From contig JAIWNI010000044.1 of NCBI GenBank assembly GCA_025331435.1, positions 171,133 to 235,132 on the forward strand: 64,000 bases of DNA, in the 5' to 3' direction. This DNA is from Choanephora cucurbitarum. Lineage: Eukaryota > Mucoromycota > Mucoromycetes > Mucorales > Choanephoraceae. Position 1 is the first letter of the stretch; every line of letters begins with the position of its first letter. Below are positions 47,022-58,552 of this stretch, piece by piece. Both the position numbers and the translations under genes were made by a program. Under the pieces are notes generated by a model that did no database searches, was not told the DNA's origin, and worked only from the letters and a program-made list of their open reading frames with translations.

Positions 47022-48744
47022 TTATTGCATATCATTCATTCGAACAAACTGGCCCTCTTTAGGCTGTTTATGCCATCTTCTTCGTCTGTAGATGGATACG
47101 GCCACCATAGCAATAGCAGCCACACCTATTATCACACCAATCGCAACGCCTACTTTACCTCCAGTGGACAAAGGTTGATGAATGTTTGGATTCTTTGATT
47201 TCTTTGGAGTCACATCAATCGTTGTATTCGGCTTGAATGCTGCAAAGGCGCATGTGTTCATCTCTAATCTTTGAATCGTGTTGGTACAGCTAGGATACGA
47301 TGTGTTTGTGATAAAGGTAGGCGATTGAAGTCTTGCAAACGAGCGGATCCAGGTTGTGTTATAGGTTGGTTCGTATGTATTGTAGACCATATGAATGATG
47401 TCGCTGATGGCAAGATCAGCCCTGGCTGAATGTCGAATAACCCAATCTATAGAGGCTCATGTCAAAACTAAGGATCTAGGATTCAGGTGTACCTTTTACC
47501 TGATTGTCCAGTCGTGCTGATCATTTTATCTGTACGGTATACATCTTGGTTTGTCAAGAAACTATACATGTTTGAATTGGGAGTCAACCCAAGAGCACTT
47601 AGCCAATCTCCATAGGCAAAATCCTTTTTAGTATTGATAGAATCTGATGCATCAATGATATAGTCGACATCTCGAACAGCTTCTTGGAACAGAGATACGT
47701 TTTGATAAACGGTAGATTGATTGTCTTTGGCTACAAGTTTCATTCCTATAGACAGCAAACACATGTTATGTGTTGATTTATTAATTTGTTCAATATTACC
47801 ACTCTACCTGCATCCTGAATAAGAGCATTGATATAGTCATTATGCTGAAGTGTCCAAGTTTTGCTGCTTGCATCATACTGAGTCCATGCGATATTCTTAC
47901 TGCCTGAACTTGCTAGATTGGATTTATGGCAATTGTATTTCTCTTGGATCTGGTCAAAAATAGATTTAGCTTGTTGCTCAAGTTCAAAGAAATGAGCAAT
48001 GTAAATGATCCAAGCTGATTGCTAGTTTTGACGGAGTGCCGTTAGTAAGCAGCTTTTGTTTTTCTTTTAACTTGAGATTCAATTTGAAGTTGTTCTCTCC
48101 GATTGTGTACCTGAATAGGTGTCAGTGAATTCGCTTGAGATGATATGCTAATGTATTGAGGTTTTGTGTTTACTGCAGCGGTCGATGATTGTGTAGTAAA
48201 GACTGCATCCACAGTATTTCCTCCGGGACTATCTGAAATATTAGCATAGCAAGGTGATGTGACATTAGCGCTTGGTTGAATAGCTAAAACTCTGTTGCTT
48301 AATCCAAGAAGCTATATTATTATTTTTTTGGGTCAAAGAAATACAGAGATGCTTCAATGATACGAAACCTACTTCAAAAAATGGTAGGGTGCTTAAAGCC
48401 TGATCGACACTGACTGTTGAAAGAGGGGTGTTTACTACAGCATGGTAGCCGGATGTGAAATTGGATAGTGATTGATTGCAACAAACAAGTGCATATTTTT
48501 CGTTTGTTATGGAGTTAGTCAATACTTTATATGTATCGAAATAGTCTACAGTGAAGCCATAACCAAGTTCGGTATCTGGTTGATATAGGTGGAAAAAATT
48601 AGATACATAGGCTACGAGAAGAAAAAAAACAGAAAGCCTACCGGTTATGACTTTATTGATATAATGGCTTTGTTGTGCATAAGCGATAGATATAGAATTA
48701 GCAAAGAGATACAATAAATAGCTTTTCAATGCTATTTGAAACAT
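47022..48744 (-). CDS. single-pass membrane protein with periplasmic-binding-like ectodomain
   Basis: Six exons on the minus strand: 48744-48642, 48575-48373, 48311-48111, 48021-47808, 47745-47500 and 47446-47022, giving 463 aa. A signal peptide (LKSYLLYLFANSISIAYA) precedes a long ectodomain. A C-terminal transmembrane helix (VGVAIGVIIGVAAIAMVAVS) and a short basic tail (YRRRRWHKQ) follow. The ectodomain layout recalls bacterial TroA/FepB-type substrate-binding proteins: two lobes, with ASWIIYIAHFFELEQQAKSI as the connecting helix, then IAWTQYD and YINALIQDAG. There are six or more N-glycosylation sequons. A surface ligand-binding protein or receptor is likely; the ligand is unknown. Confidence 0.72.
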
Positions 48745-48861
48745 TGTTTGGTTATCTGTAACAAATTGAAAAAGAAAGAAAAGAAAAAAAAAGGATTCCT
48801 ATTGTTCTTGCGGTACAGAATGGGTGATTTAAACTGAGTTTGTGTAAACAAAAAAAAAACC

Positions 48862-50472
48862 TTATTCTTGAAGCAATTGAACAAGTCCATCTATGCCATA
48901 ATATTTGGCCTAAGAGGTACAATTTTGTTAAAACGATCAAAATTTGTTTAGATCAAACAATTGTCTCTAAGAATTTACCTCTTGTAATAATTCTTGTCGT
49001 CTAGAAGAAAGAAAGAATGGTTAATAAAAGAAAAATTTTCGGGTAGCACAAGAAAAGAGAAATCTTACAGTTGAACATCTTGTAATATCGTGGGCGGTAT
49101 CTGATAACAGTTAAAGGAAAGTTGAGATGATATGTTTTGAAAGTTTTTTTTTGTAGCTTACTCTAAAATCTCTTAAATAATTCAGCACAAGACGGAAATG
49201 TGAAGGATCTCTATCAATAAAATAGGATCCATCTGCTTCCGCGAATATGGTATGCCTTCCAGAGAACATTACAGCCAACAAGCTATTGGTATCACGCCGT
49301 AATGTACTTAAAGATGTCTTTCAAGCAGAATTCTGTTAACAAAAGACTCAAAAGGATTGAAGGATTGTACTTACCTCGAATATAGTTCCACCTATGTTTA
49401 GCTTTATTTTCTCATTTTGTTGCTGCACTTGCTTGCTTTCTCTATTGGCTAATGAATTGAATTGAGATCTAGGCTAATACAATAAAACAACCCTACTTAC
49501 AATTTATAGCAGTACTATTAAGTTTGTATTCTTGTTTCTCTTTTTTTAACTCATGACATTGAGATAAAAGGCTGATGGACAATACCTCATATTCCTTCTC
49601 CATTTCATGATAAAAGTTTGCTTTGCTCATGTTGAACTTTTGATCTAGTATTTGCATCTTTTTCATGATGGAATAGATTTCATTGTAAATCTCTTTTTTT
49701 TTTTCAAGTCAGTGATCTCGTAAAATAGATTGTAACTCCATAGGGTTATTTGCTAACCTATTTTCATGTCATCATAAGACTCGTTCAGTAATTTGTATTG
49801 TGGCCTATAATCTAGCAAAAGTATAAGTTAGCAACCCACAAAGAAACATTCATGGTTATTGTTACCTTGCCACTCAAGCACATTATGAATGTCTAGTTTC
49901 TTCATATGAATTGTGATAGCACTGGCTACATCATGCATATTATCCATTGAAGGTTGATTAGATAGATGGCCATGCCTTGTGTTTTTTATAGAGCTATTGT
50001 CGTCACTGTCATCACTGTATTCGGCTGCTGTAAAGATGGAAGCAGTGAGACTTGCATCATCAGCTTGTTGTTGGCTCAGGTCTATTTCTGCTTGTGTATC
50101 TTCATAGACACTTTCTTCATTGCTATGATGTCCTAGTGTTTCTATTTGATGTTGACTCGGCGAAGCATGTGTTAAAGAGGCAACTGATTCAAAATCATGA
50201 GAAGCTACAGAATGCCGACGATAAGTGTCTTGATAGAAAGATGGTTGTTGTCCGATTAAATGAAAAACTTGATGTACATGTATTTTAACCAGCTTACCAT
50301 TTTGATCGGGTAAATGATTGTTATAGTCCTGAAAGATTATTTCGGAAAGTGAAGGCTGGTGTTGTAGAGGAGAACGCTGTGCAGAAGCTTCAATGTTTAC
50401 TCCTGTTCTCCAATGTGGTGGTGGTTCAAATATATCCATGAAAAGAGGTAATGTTTCACGCTGATGATTCAT
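48862..50472 (-). CDS. BTB/T1 (KCTD-like) domain protein
   Basis: Eight exons on the minus strand: 50472-49866, 49811-49758, 49692-49501, 49448-49375, 49317-49162, 49100-49069, 49000-48979 and 48909-48862, giving 394 aa. The N-terminal 200 residues are low-complexity, rich in Ser, His, Gln and Asp. A coiled coil (IMKKMQILDQKF to ELKKEKQEYK) precedes a C-terminal potassium-channel-tetramerisation type BTB domain. That domain runs KLNIGGTIFETSLSTLRRDT, RDPSHFRLVLNYLRDF and, at the very end, LLQEAKYYGIDGLVQLL. KCTD-type BTB domains form oligomers and often act as Cullin-3 adaptors, but no Cul3-specific motif can be claimed here. Two exons are very short (32 and 22 nt), so the C-terminus was easy to miss. 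Confidence 0.85.
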
Positions 50473-50641
50473 TTAGAGAAGAAATACAAAGGAAAAGAAA
50501 AAGAAAAGAAATCGAAACAGTTGCTATTTTTGAAGATAGTACTAGTCGCGTGATGATAACATCCAATGCAAATTAGAATGGATTTATCACATGTAAAAGA
50601 GCTCACAAGGTATAGTCTGTACACAATTACTTTTTCTTTTA

Positions 50642-53039
50642 TTAACATACAATGCCTCTTAGTAAGCCTTCTTTGCTTGTCACCACAACTTCTCTTCCAC
50701 CAATGACATTCACATCGATACCTCTGACCTGATTGTATTGCCCATTTCCGTTAGCTGCTACATTGTCAACTGTGCCAATAATCTTTCCTGTCTCTATATC
50801 CATCACAGTCACTTTGCCGTCCTCTGTTAAGAGGAATAGCGAAGTGTATAGCACGTTATAAGCTGTATATTTCACTGGTATCATTTCATCTTGATCTAAT
50901 GTCTGGCCATCATTGTCTTCTTTGTTAAATGCATGAGACAAGAGCATCGATTGGAATCCTTGGGGCGGTGAATAGGGTAGCTTTAGGTTGGTATACGAAT
51001 GTGTTGTGTGCATAAAATGAGAGGGTAATTGATTCTGTAGCTGTTGGTAATACATATTGAGTCCCATACGAGTCAGCTCTTGAGTCCTTCGTGGCCACCA
51101 AGAAAACTTGTCTGCTAACTCGGCATCTAATTGGTCAGTCAGGGCGTCTACTGGCTCGTCCTTGGATAGCGGGTCCCACTGGACACGTAGTAAATAGGAT
51201 ATGTCCCAAACCTTTATCTCTAGTTTATCGCGGTTATTATCACTACGATTGTCTCCCACAGCTATCAGACGAAATCCACATTCGGCCAATGCATCATGGT
51301 ATTTAGAACTTGACTCTGAAGAGCACCAAAAGGGCGGTAAAACAAGCGTAGATTCAAGTCCCCAAGGTCTGACATCAATGATGGCTTCTAGGCCATCATC
51401 GTGCTCATCCATGAAATGAGCTGCTTCATTCACATTGTCTTCGATACCATCATTAAAGCGAGTTGTGACTATGCCTGTTAAGTTGCGGGATGCTGTTGAA
51501 ACAATTTCATCTTCATCTGTATCTTCTATCACAACCGTTCGTTCGTCTTCCTCTCTTTCCATAGTCTGTCGCTGTGAAAAGAGATGTTGTCGCAATGCAC
51601 CATGATCAGTAGTTTTCCACGGTAGAGAGCCTACTTTAATGCCAAAACGCCAATCGTATACAGAGAGTTCATCATCCTGATAGCTTCCAGTACATATTAA
51701 ATGGTTAAGATATGGAGGATATTTAAAGTGAATCATACAGCTAACATCGCTGCCCAAACGGATACATGCAATCATCTCAGTAGGTCCATTGAACCGCAAA
51801 TGATCACGATTGTTTATAAAACGATGGTGCCACAAATAAGAGCTTGTCTTTGGGACAGGTATCAATTGATGCAATATAGAATCCCAAGCAACAGGAGTAA
51901 CAGAAGGATCGAGTATGTGTTGATCTCGAATATCAAAGCGAGCAATCTGCACGCAGCCTGTGATGTGATCGTAAATAGGGCCTATTGCTAGCATGAACAC
52001 AGTATAGCATGGATCATAATCAACATTCTCAGGTGACACAATTTTCATCCAGTCCTTAAGAGCAGTAGGTGAATGATACTTAGTGTGAAAGTTACTGTCA
52101 TCATTGTCTTTACCATCATTGGATTGAGACCAAGATGTATCCGAAAAAAGAAAGACTTCTCTTCCCAAGAACAAGTCAACTACTTTAACATGCGCTACAC
52201 ACTGTGTATCTCCATTGTCAAACAGTCTATAGACAAACAATGATTTCCAAATATCCACACGGTCTTCATTTTCAGCTTCCATGCCTGTTACAAGTGCAAC
52301 ACCCACAGCCAGTGAGAAAAAGCGTACCTTTTGAATACTGCCATCGGGTGCACGCATTTTGATGGATTGAATGCCGATAATCTGACAAGTGAGTGTCTGA
52401 GGTGTTAAGACAAGTTCAAAAGTTCGAATAAGTTTCCAAGAGGGATATTCCCAGAATAAAATTTTATGTTCAGAATGTGCTGTATGTCCAGTAGCTAGCT
52501 TTCGGTGCTTTCCTGTAGCCACAACACCTTGTTTTGTAATACGATCTATGTCAACTACCAAAGGGTCTTGAATCCAAAAAGGTGACTTAGAAGCCTCGCG
52601 ATCTCTCTTTTGTCGGTATTCCTGCTCCTCCTGTTCTAATTCTGTTCGCTTTCTCTTTCTAAAGTTACAAAGCTGTTCTTGTACAAACTCGAAGGAAAAG
52701 TGTTGTGTGGCCTTCTGTTGTCTGATCAGGTGGGTGACAAAGTCTTTCCAGTCAATAAGCTGCTGTGAGTCTGCTGCATATTGTACACGGCTACTCCATA
52801 TTGGATATCGTTCCTTGAACGCTAGATACCACAGCCTAGGATCTTGTGTGATTCTTTATGATATCAATAATTAGAGTGAGGTCAGTGTATGCGTATATGC
52901 ATACATTTGTTTTTGAATTGGTTGGTGAATTCTACCTGTAAAAGCGAGTTGATATCTGCTCCATTATCGACAGCTGCTTTATATCGTTGACAAGATAATT
53001 GCATATGCGTAGTAGTAATTCGTCTGGAAGTCTATCCAT
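50642..53039 (-). CDS. F-box protein with WD40-like repeats
   Basis: Two exons on the minus strand, 53039-52936 and 52853-50642, giving 771 aa. The N-terminus is an F-box (MDRLPDELLLRICNYLVNDI, then RITQDPRLWYLAFKERYP), the Skp1-binding module of SCF ubiquitin ligases. A long C-terminal region follows with degenerate beta-propeller-like segments (HKILFWEYPSWKLIRTF, DDELSVYDWRFGIKVGSL, TEDGKVTVMDIETGKIIGTV). Between them lie acidic, poorly conserved insertions. The overall plan is that of an SCF substrate receptor; the substrate is unknown. One very large exon makes the model robust. Confidence 0.85.
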
Positions 53040-54388
53040 TGTATGCACCGAGCAAAGAGAAAAAGATGCAAAATGACTTTCTCTATTTTTTGGGCTCAAG
53101 TTGGTAAATGATTAGAACTCAGCGCTCTGATTTGGTTCTGCACTAGCAGAAGGCAATCCAATTGGATGAAGCATACTAATCAATATTGTTACTACCATCG
53201 CTATGCTAAATTACCATCGCTCATTAAAACTTTCTTGACCACATTAATGCAGATAGTATGGAAGGTATGCCTTTTAAGTATCAAACAATACATCGTCATA
53301 AATAAGAGTAGTAAAGCATATACTTATATAAAGAGCAATTGCGATAGTAACTTTGAGGTGTAGGCAGTAGCGAAGGCCTAAAATATTGTTCAAAAATTTA
53401 TAAGTATAGCCCAGCTCTATTGAAATGGTAGAGTTCACCTAATCCCTCAGTGTTTACAGTAATTGCTTTGACTAAGGTAGCAGATGCTGTCAAAACTTAC
53501 ATTTTTGTATTCAGTATCCTCTTGTATCAAATGACATGTTAGTACTAAAAGTAGTTCTCAAATCGATCGACTAATGTATCCTTCAATGTGCAACTTGTCT
53601 AGAGTGGCTTTTGGAACACAATGCTAACAATACATCAAACGAAATAAATTCATTGTCTCTTTTTATTGTTAGTTGCCCCATATTGCAAGTCTCTTAAAGA
53701 ACTTATTTCCCTAAATATTAGGTGAAGGTTGATAGAAGTAAATGGGGCATTTCTCTTACTTTTTGCTCTGTAAAGCGGCTTAAGTTGATTTGAAAACATC
53801 AGGCCATCAAGTAATCATCAAAGGAGAGTATCATATCGTCTTTTTATGTCTAGTTTGTTATATGACCTACGTAGTTTATTCTTCAAAGATGCTGAGATCG
53901 ACATTTATCTAAATGTTTCATAACAATGGAATCGAAAACTGCACTAAAGGTCACACTAAAAAAACCGTGAAACTCATCAAGAAATAAGCTTCTTGTTTTA
54001 TATTTTTTTTATCTGAAAAAAGAATTTATGGTTACTAACAAGTTTCAAACCTTATGATTTTAAAAAAGAAAAGGCATAACGTACAGGGGATTCGACTCTG
54101 CCCTGCATATTAACATGTTAGTGATTCAACCAATAGAAAAAGTAGGTACCAATTAAATTTAACAAAAAGAAAGGTAAAGAGAATCGTTCTGTCTTATTTG
54201 AAAGAGATAACTGTTGTATAGAGCTATAGAAACATAGCATATTGTAATATGGAAAATTGGGTATATAGATACATAAAGATAGTCAAGTTTCATCGTGAAT
54301 CGTAAGCCATGCAAACTAAAGTTTTGTTTCCTGTCTTGGACTAGTAACAGGTTCTATAAGGAAACAGTAAAAAAAAAAGAGAGAGAAA
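53040..54388. other. intergenic, nothing recognised
   Basis: About 1.35 kb between two genes on the same strand. Only short frames and poly-A/T runs; no element or RNA gene identified. Confidence 0.5.
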
Positions 54389-55756
54389 TCAGTCAAAGCC
54401 ATTTCTCTTGTTGTTTTTGTTAAAATTACCCAACCAAGCTCTCATCCTTCCTAATGTATTTGCTGCGCTAGTGTCACCATTTCCTCCATTATTGGCGCCG
54501 GTTGCTGCATTGGTGTTACTGGTGATACTTGTTTTGCGTTCCATCATAAGATAGTGCATTTGCATCCGAAGTCCATGACAAATGGCTCTTAAGCTTTGAA
54601 GCTCCTCTTGAAGACGGAATGTTTCTGTCATCAACGCCATGTTCTGTTTGAGCTCGAGAGATACTATGCTGGCAGACAGGCTTTCAAGTTCATTGCTCAT
54701 ACGTTGATTCTCTGACAACACAGCATTTTCGGGTGTATCTGAATTAGGCACGAAATGACCAGGAAACATTAGATCCAACTGTTGTGTCAACGATTCAATT
54801 CGTTTGCCCATATCGTAATGGCTTCTTCTCAATGATTCGTTTTCTGTATGAAGTTGATGTATCTCATTCCTTAGTGATGCTTCCGTATGCTTTTGTTTGT
54901 GTAGGAATGACTTGATACCCTCATATGGACATTGAGAAATATGGTCTGTTAGAAATTGACGTTCATTGGACCAGGAACAACCAAATTCATGATGGTCACA
55001 GAAAACAATGAATTGAGGGCAGTCATTAACGTGAGAACTATGTTCGCATCTAGGCCTTGAAGTATTACAATGTTGGCAAGTTATTGTTTCGGAAGGGCAA
55101 CGTTCATAATGGTCCTATTTAAGAGAGCAAACATTAAACAGAGACAAAAGAATGTACTTAAAAAACCACTACCTCTAATTCATAAGCGCACATATTCTTC
55201 TTACACATGTTACATTGTAATATTCTATATTTGCATGTCTCTGCGTGTCTTGGGAGATCTTTCCTCAAAAGCAACTCTTTGCACTCTTCCAACTCACATG
55301 GCGCCATAATATATAAACAATCATGCTTAAGATGCGACTCAATGTATTGTCTTTGACCTGTATGAGGGCAACCTTGTTCTTGTCGTGGACAATAGACTAA
55401 AAGCTCATTAACCATGTTGGAAATGATTTTTGCCGCAGGTACAAAATCTTCCGTAGAAAGAGGTTTTCTATCGATTGGACAAAGTGGAGAGCTTTCAAGT
55501 GCCTGAAATATACAATGTTGACAAAATGTATGGCTGTTCAGAAAAAAAACAAAGGGGGTGGAAGACAAAGGAAAAGAAGGGGGGGGGGAGAGAGGAGGCT
55601 TTAGCTTAAAATGATGATAACTATAATAGGATGACAATGACTTATTTACCCGCAAGTGGATATAACTGGTTCTATGAAAGGTGTCTGACAAATACAACAT
55701 ATTAAGTTATCATTGGTGCTGTCAACAAAGCGTACTGTTCTAAGGTCAATATCCAT
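54389..55756 (-). CDS. RING/TRAF-type zinc-finger protein
   Basis: Three exons on the minus strand: 55756-55650, 55533-55173 and 55114-54389, giving 397 aa. A C3HC4 RING finger occupies residues about 20-58: LICCICQTPF, GHTFCQHCIF, then PLCPIDRKPL. TRAF-type zinc fingers follow: YCPRQEQGCPHTG, then KYRILQCNMCKK, then FCDHHEFGCSWSNER. Next is a coiled coil (RNEIHQLHTENESLRR through the Leu-rich helices to about residue 330) and a low-complexity Asn/Gly tail. The plan is that of TRAF-like E3 ubiquitin ligases, but no C-terminal MATH domain is present. The RING is split by an intron between CG and HTFC. Confidence 0.88.
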
Positions 55757-56133
55757 AGTCAAAGATAACTTGAAGTGTTTGTGTACTGCTTACAAATGTG
55801 TGTGTATGGTGTGTGTGTGTGTATACGTACAGAGAAAAAGAAAAAGCGTTATTTTCTCACATGAATGCACAAATTAAGTATGCGTTATTAGTTAAGTTGT
55901 GATCGCGCTTCCTAGATGAACGTCACTCACTAAACAAAAGTCGCGCTATGATTGGACACACTGGTTCAATAATTTTTTTCCTATTGAGCATGGCTTAAAG
56001 AATAAAGCAGTTCTCTTTTTTTTTATTATCTTTCTTCTTTTTCTAATTGAAAAGTTGTATATAAAACTCTTTCGGTAGCTTTACAAAAACCAAGTTTTCC
56101 GCAACTCTCACATCTCTTGAAAAAAGTTTTAAT
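55757..56133. promoter_or_regulatory. divergent promoter region between RING/TRAF and HMG-like genes
   Basis: About 377 bp between two divergent start codons. It contains a GT-rich microsatellite (about 55795-55830), T-rich tracts and a run of pyrimidines. No specific site recognised. Confidence 0.35.
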
Positions 56134-56775
56134 ATGGCCAAAGAAAAGATCACTAAGAAGTCTCGTAAGTTTTATTATACATGAAAACCTTGGGCTTCCC
56201 AAAATGTTGCTTTTTGTCTCTTTTTTTGTACAAAAATAGAAGCAACAAATAAACTTTTCCTCCCTTATCACATACTAAAGAGCGTGTCACTAATGCTTCT
56301 CTCCGCGTGTGCTTTCTGTAGCTGCCAAGAAGTTGTCTCCTTACAACAACTTCATGAAGGTTTGTAACAGAAACAACCTGTTTAAACGCGTGCTTTGGCT
56401 AATTATTTTGTTACGTGTAATAGGAAGAACTTGCTAAGATTAAGAAGGAAAACGAAGGCATTTCTCACAAGGACGTAAGTGTCATTTCTTTGACCTGTAA
56501 AAAGGAATACATTGAGTTGTCTTCGTTACAAGCTCAAGTTATAATATCCTCAAAGGATTTTATACTAATCACCCAATTTTTTTTTATCATCATATAGGCT
56601 TTCAAGATGGCTGTAAGCATTATTGAGAAAAAACTTTTTATTTGTTTAGCAGTCGTTTTTTTTTAACTTGTATTTTTCATAGGCTCAAAACTGGGCTAAG
56701 TCTTCCGATAACCCCAAGAACAAGAAGGCTGAGGATAAGGTTGAAGACAAGAAGACCGAAGAAAAGAAGGAATAA
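56134..56775 (+). CDS. small YABBY/HMG-like chromatin protein
   Basis: Five tiny exons: 56134-56164, 56322-56359, 56424-56474, 56598-56612 and 56683-56775, giving 75 aa. The core AKKLSPYNNFMKEELAKIKK followed by HKDAFKMAAQNWAKS is the fungal YABBY-like/HMG-related motif found in short nuclear proteins. A Lys/Glu-rich tail ends KTEEKKE. The fourth exon is 15 nt (five codons, AFKMA) and is needed to preserve the conserved helix, which strongly supports the model despite its size. Such proteins are usually abundant DNA-binding or architectural factors; the exact role is inferred. Confidence 0.85.
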
Positions 56776-57925
56776 GCTGGCAAGTGCTTTCACCTTGCTT
56801 CCTGGACTACCCATTGTATATACACATGTATATATAACAATTATTTTTGCTTCAATAAATCTTTGTCGCCACTATTGTCATTTATATTTTTGTTTTCATT
56901 GTTGCTTGGGTATTTTGAAGTGCCAAAGAATGTGTAGACAAATTGCATTTTTTTCTCCACCGCTCTTAGTTCGTCTATCCAAGGCGCTAGTTCATTTTCG
57001 TTTATATTTTGAATGGCGGCTTGTAACTTTTTTTGTAGAAAAAAAAATTAAATCAGCAAATTATCAAGTCGCATGCTGTGCTATTGTCAACCTTATTTAT
57101 GTTGTCTACCAGCATTTGCATTTCCGTCAAGATTGCACTTTCATAAGAACGCATATTTGTCTTTATTCTCAAAAAAGAAAAGGTTTATTTTAAAGAAAGA
57201 AGGAGAGAAAGAAAAGCTAACACGTAAGCTGAAGGCACTCGTGTGACTGTCAGTAGTCTATCTTTGGACAGTAAACTCAGATCATAACCTAAAATTTAGC
57301 ACTGCCTATTTAATAATTAAAAAAGTAGCATTACTTTGAGAAGAGAATGAATAAAACAGCTTGTGAGTAAGTTTTTATGCTATTCTCCTGGAAGAAAGCA
57401 AACAAAGACACAAGAATAGCAATTCAGCTCAATGAAATCATTGTTATTATTGCTATTGATGACAGAAAGAAATAGAATCATTTGGCGGGTATCGCTTCCA
57501 CCTTTATCTTCATGACATCACTAACTCAACAAACAGTGAAATTGTTCTAGAACAATACCCATAACATCAACTTCACTTGAGAACAAAATGGTCTTGTTGC
57601 CAACCAAATTTTCTTTGACTCAGTGACCTGTAGATTTTGTTTGTAGCTTTTTTTAAGAAAGAAAAAGAGAAAAATAGTACGTCCCTCTTTGAAAAGAAAG
57701 TCATACAGTTCGCCTTGTTTTTAACAATACCAACAGCTTCTTGAGAAAGAAAAGGAAAGAACAAGGCTCATGTCTAAATGGATCTAGTTGATCTATTGTA
57801 TCTTCATGCTCAGGCAATCAAATTGGTCCGGTCGGACTAAACGGCATGAACTACCTTTTGCCTTTTTTTCTTACCTATATTTTTTTCCTTCATTTTTTCT
57901 TTCAGAAGCTTCTAATAGATTCACA
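56776..57925. other. intergenic, no gene recognised
   Basis: About 1.15 kb. The plus frame at 56642-57193 overlaps the last exon of the HMG-like gene in another frame and is not coding. The rest is AT-rich with no motif. Confidence 0.45.
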
Positions 57926-58470
57926 ATGGCAGCTGTTGCAGAACCTCTGACAATGTTCATTGTTGTCCGAAAGGACTTGGCGAAGGTAATAAGTAGAAGA
58001 CAACAAATTGCCAGCATGACTTAACGCAATAATGCAGAAACTTCAATGGCCAACTGGAAGGTACACTTTATTACCTATTAGTTATATGAAAACAATTAAA
58101 AAGCCCATTCATGTCTTAGTGTGATGACTCAAGCATGTCACGCTGCTACTGCAATTTTGCACATTACACGCGAAGACGAAGCAACAAAAGAATACCTTGC
58201 AGATCTTGACAATATGCATAAAGTGGTTTTAGAGGTAACGCAACATACCAAAAGAAAAATCAAGTAAAGCCTAGTCTAATGGTCTCAAAGACAAAAAATG
58301 AAGGTTCCTTAGAGAAGCTTGCAGATGCCTTAAGCACACACAACATTCCATTTAAAAAATGGATCGAACAACCCGAGAATATTCCTACTGCATTGGCTAC
58401 AGCACCACTTAGATCAAGAAGTCCTGAAGTATTAGAAGCCTTCAAGAAATGCTGTTCACTATACAGATAA
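57926..58470 (+). CDS. PTRHD1-like peptidyl-tRNA hydrolase
   Basis: Four exons: 57926-57985, 58038-58060, 58120-58234 and 58291-58470, giving 125 aa. The PTH2 fold signatures are visible: [12 protein letters not shown], then [16 protein letters not shown] (the helix containing the conserved His after the ACH motif), then [18 protein letters not shown] at the C-terminus. Length and the ACHAATA variant fit PTRHD1-type proteins rather than bacterial-like Pth2. In the family these hydrolyse peptidyl-tRNA or bind RNA; activity of PTRHD1 proteins is less established. The second exon is only 23 nt. It is followed closely by trm1 on the same strand. Confidence 0.88.
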
Positions 58471-58552
58471 CAATCGTCACTTTGAATCTCAGATGCCAAT
58501 AGGACAAAATAAAAAAAAATATTTTCTTCCACTTTTTTTCTCTTTTCTTTTG

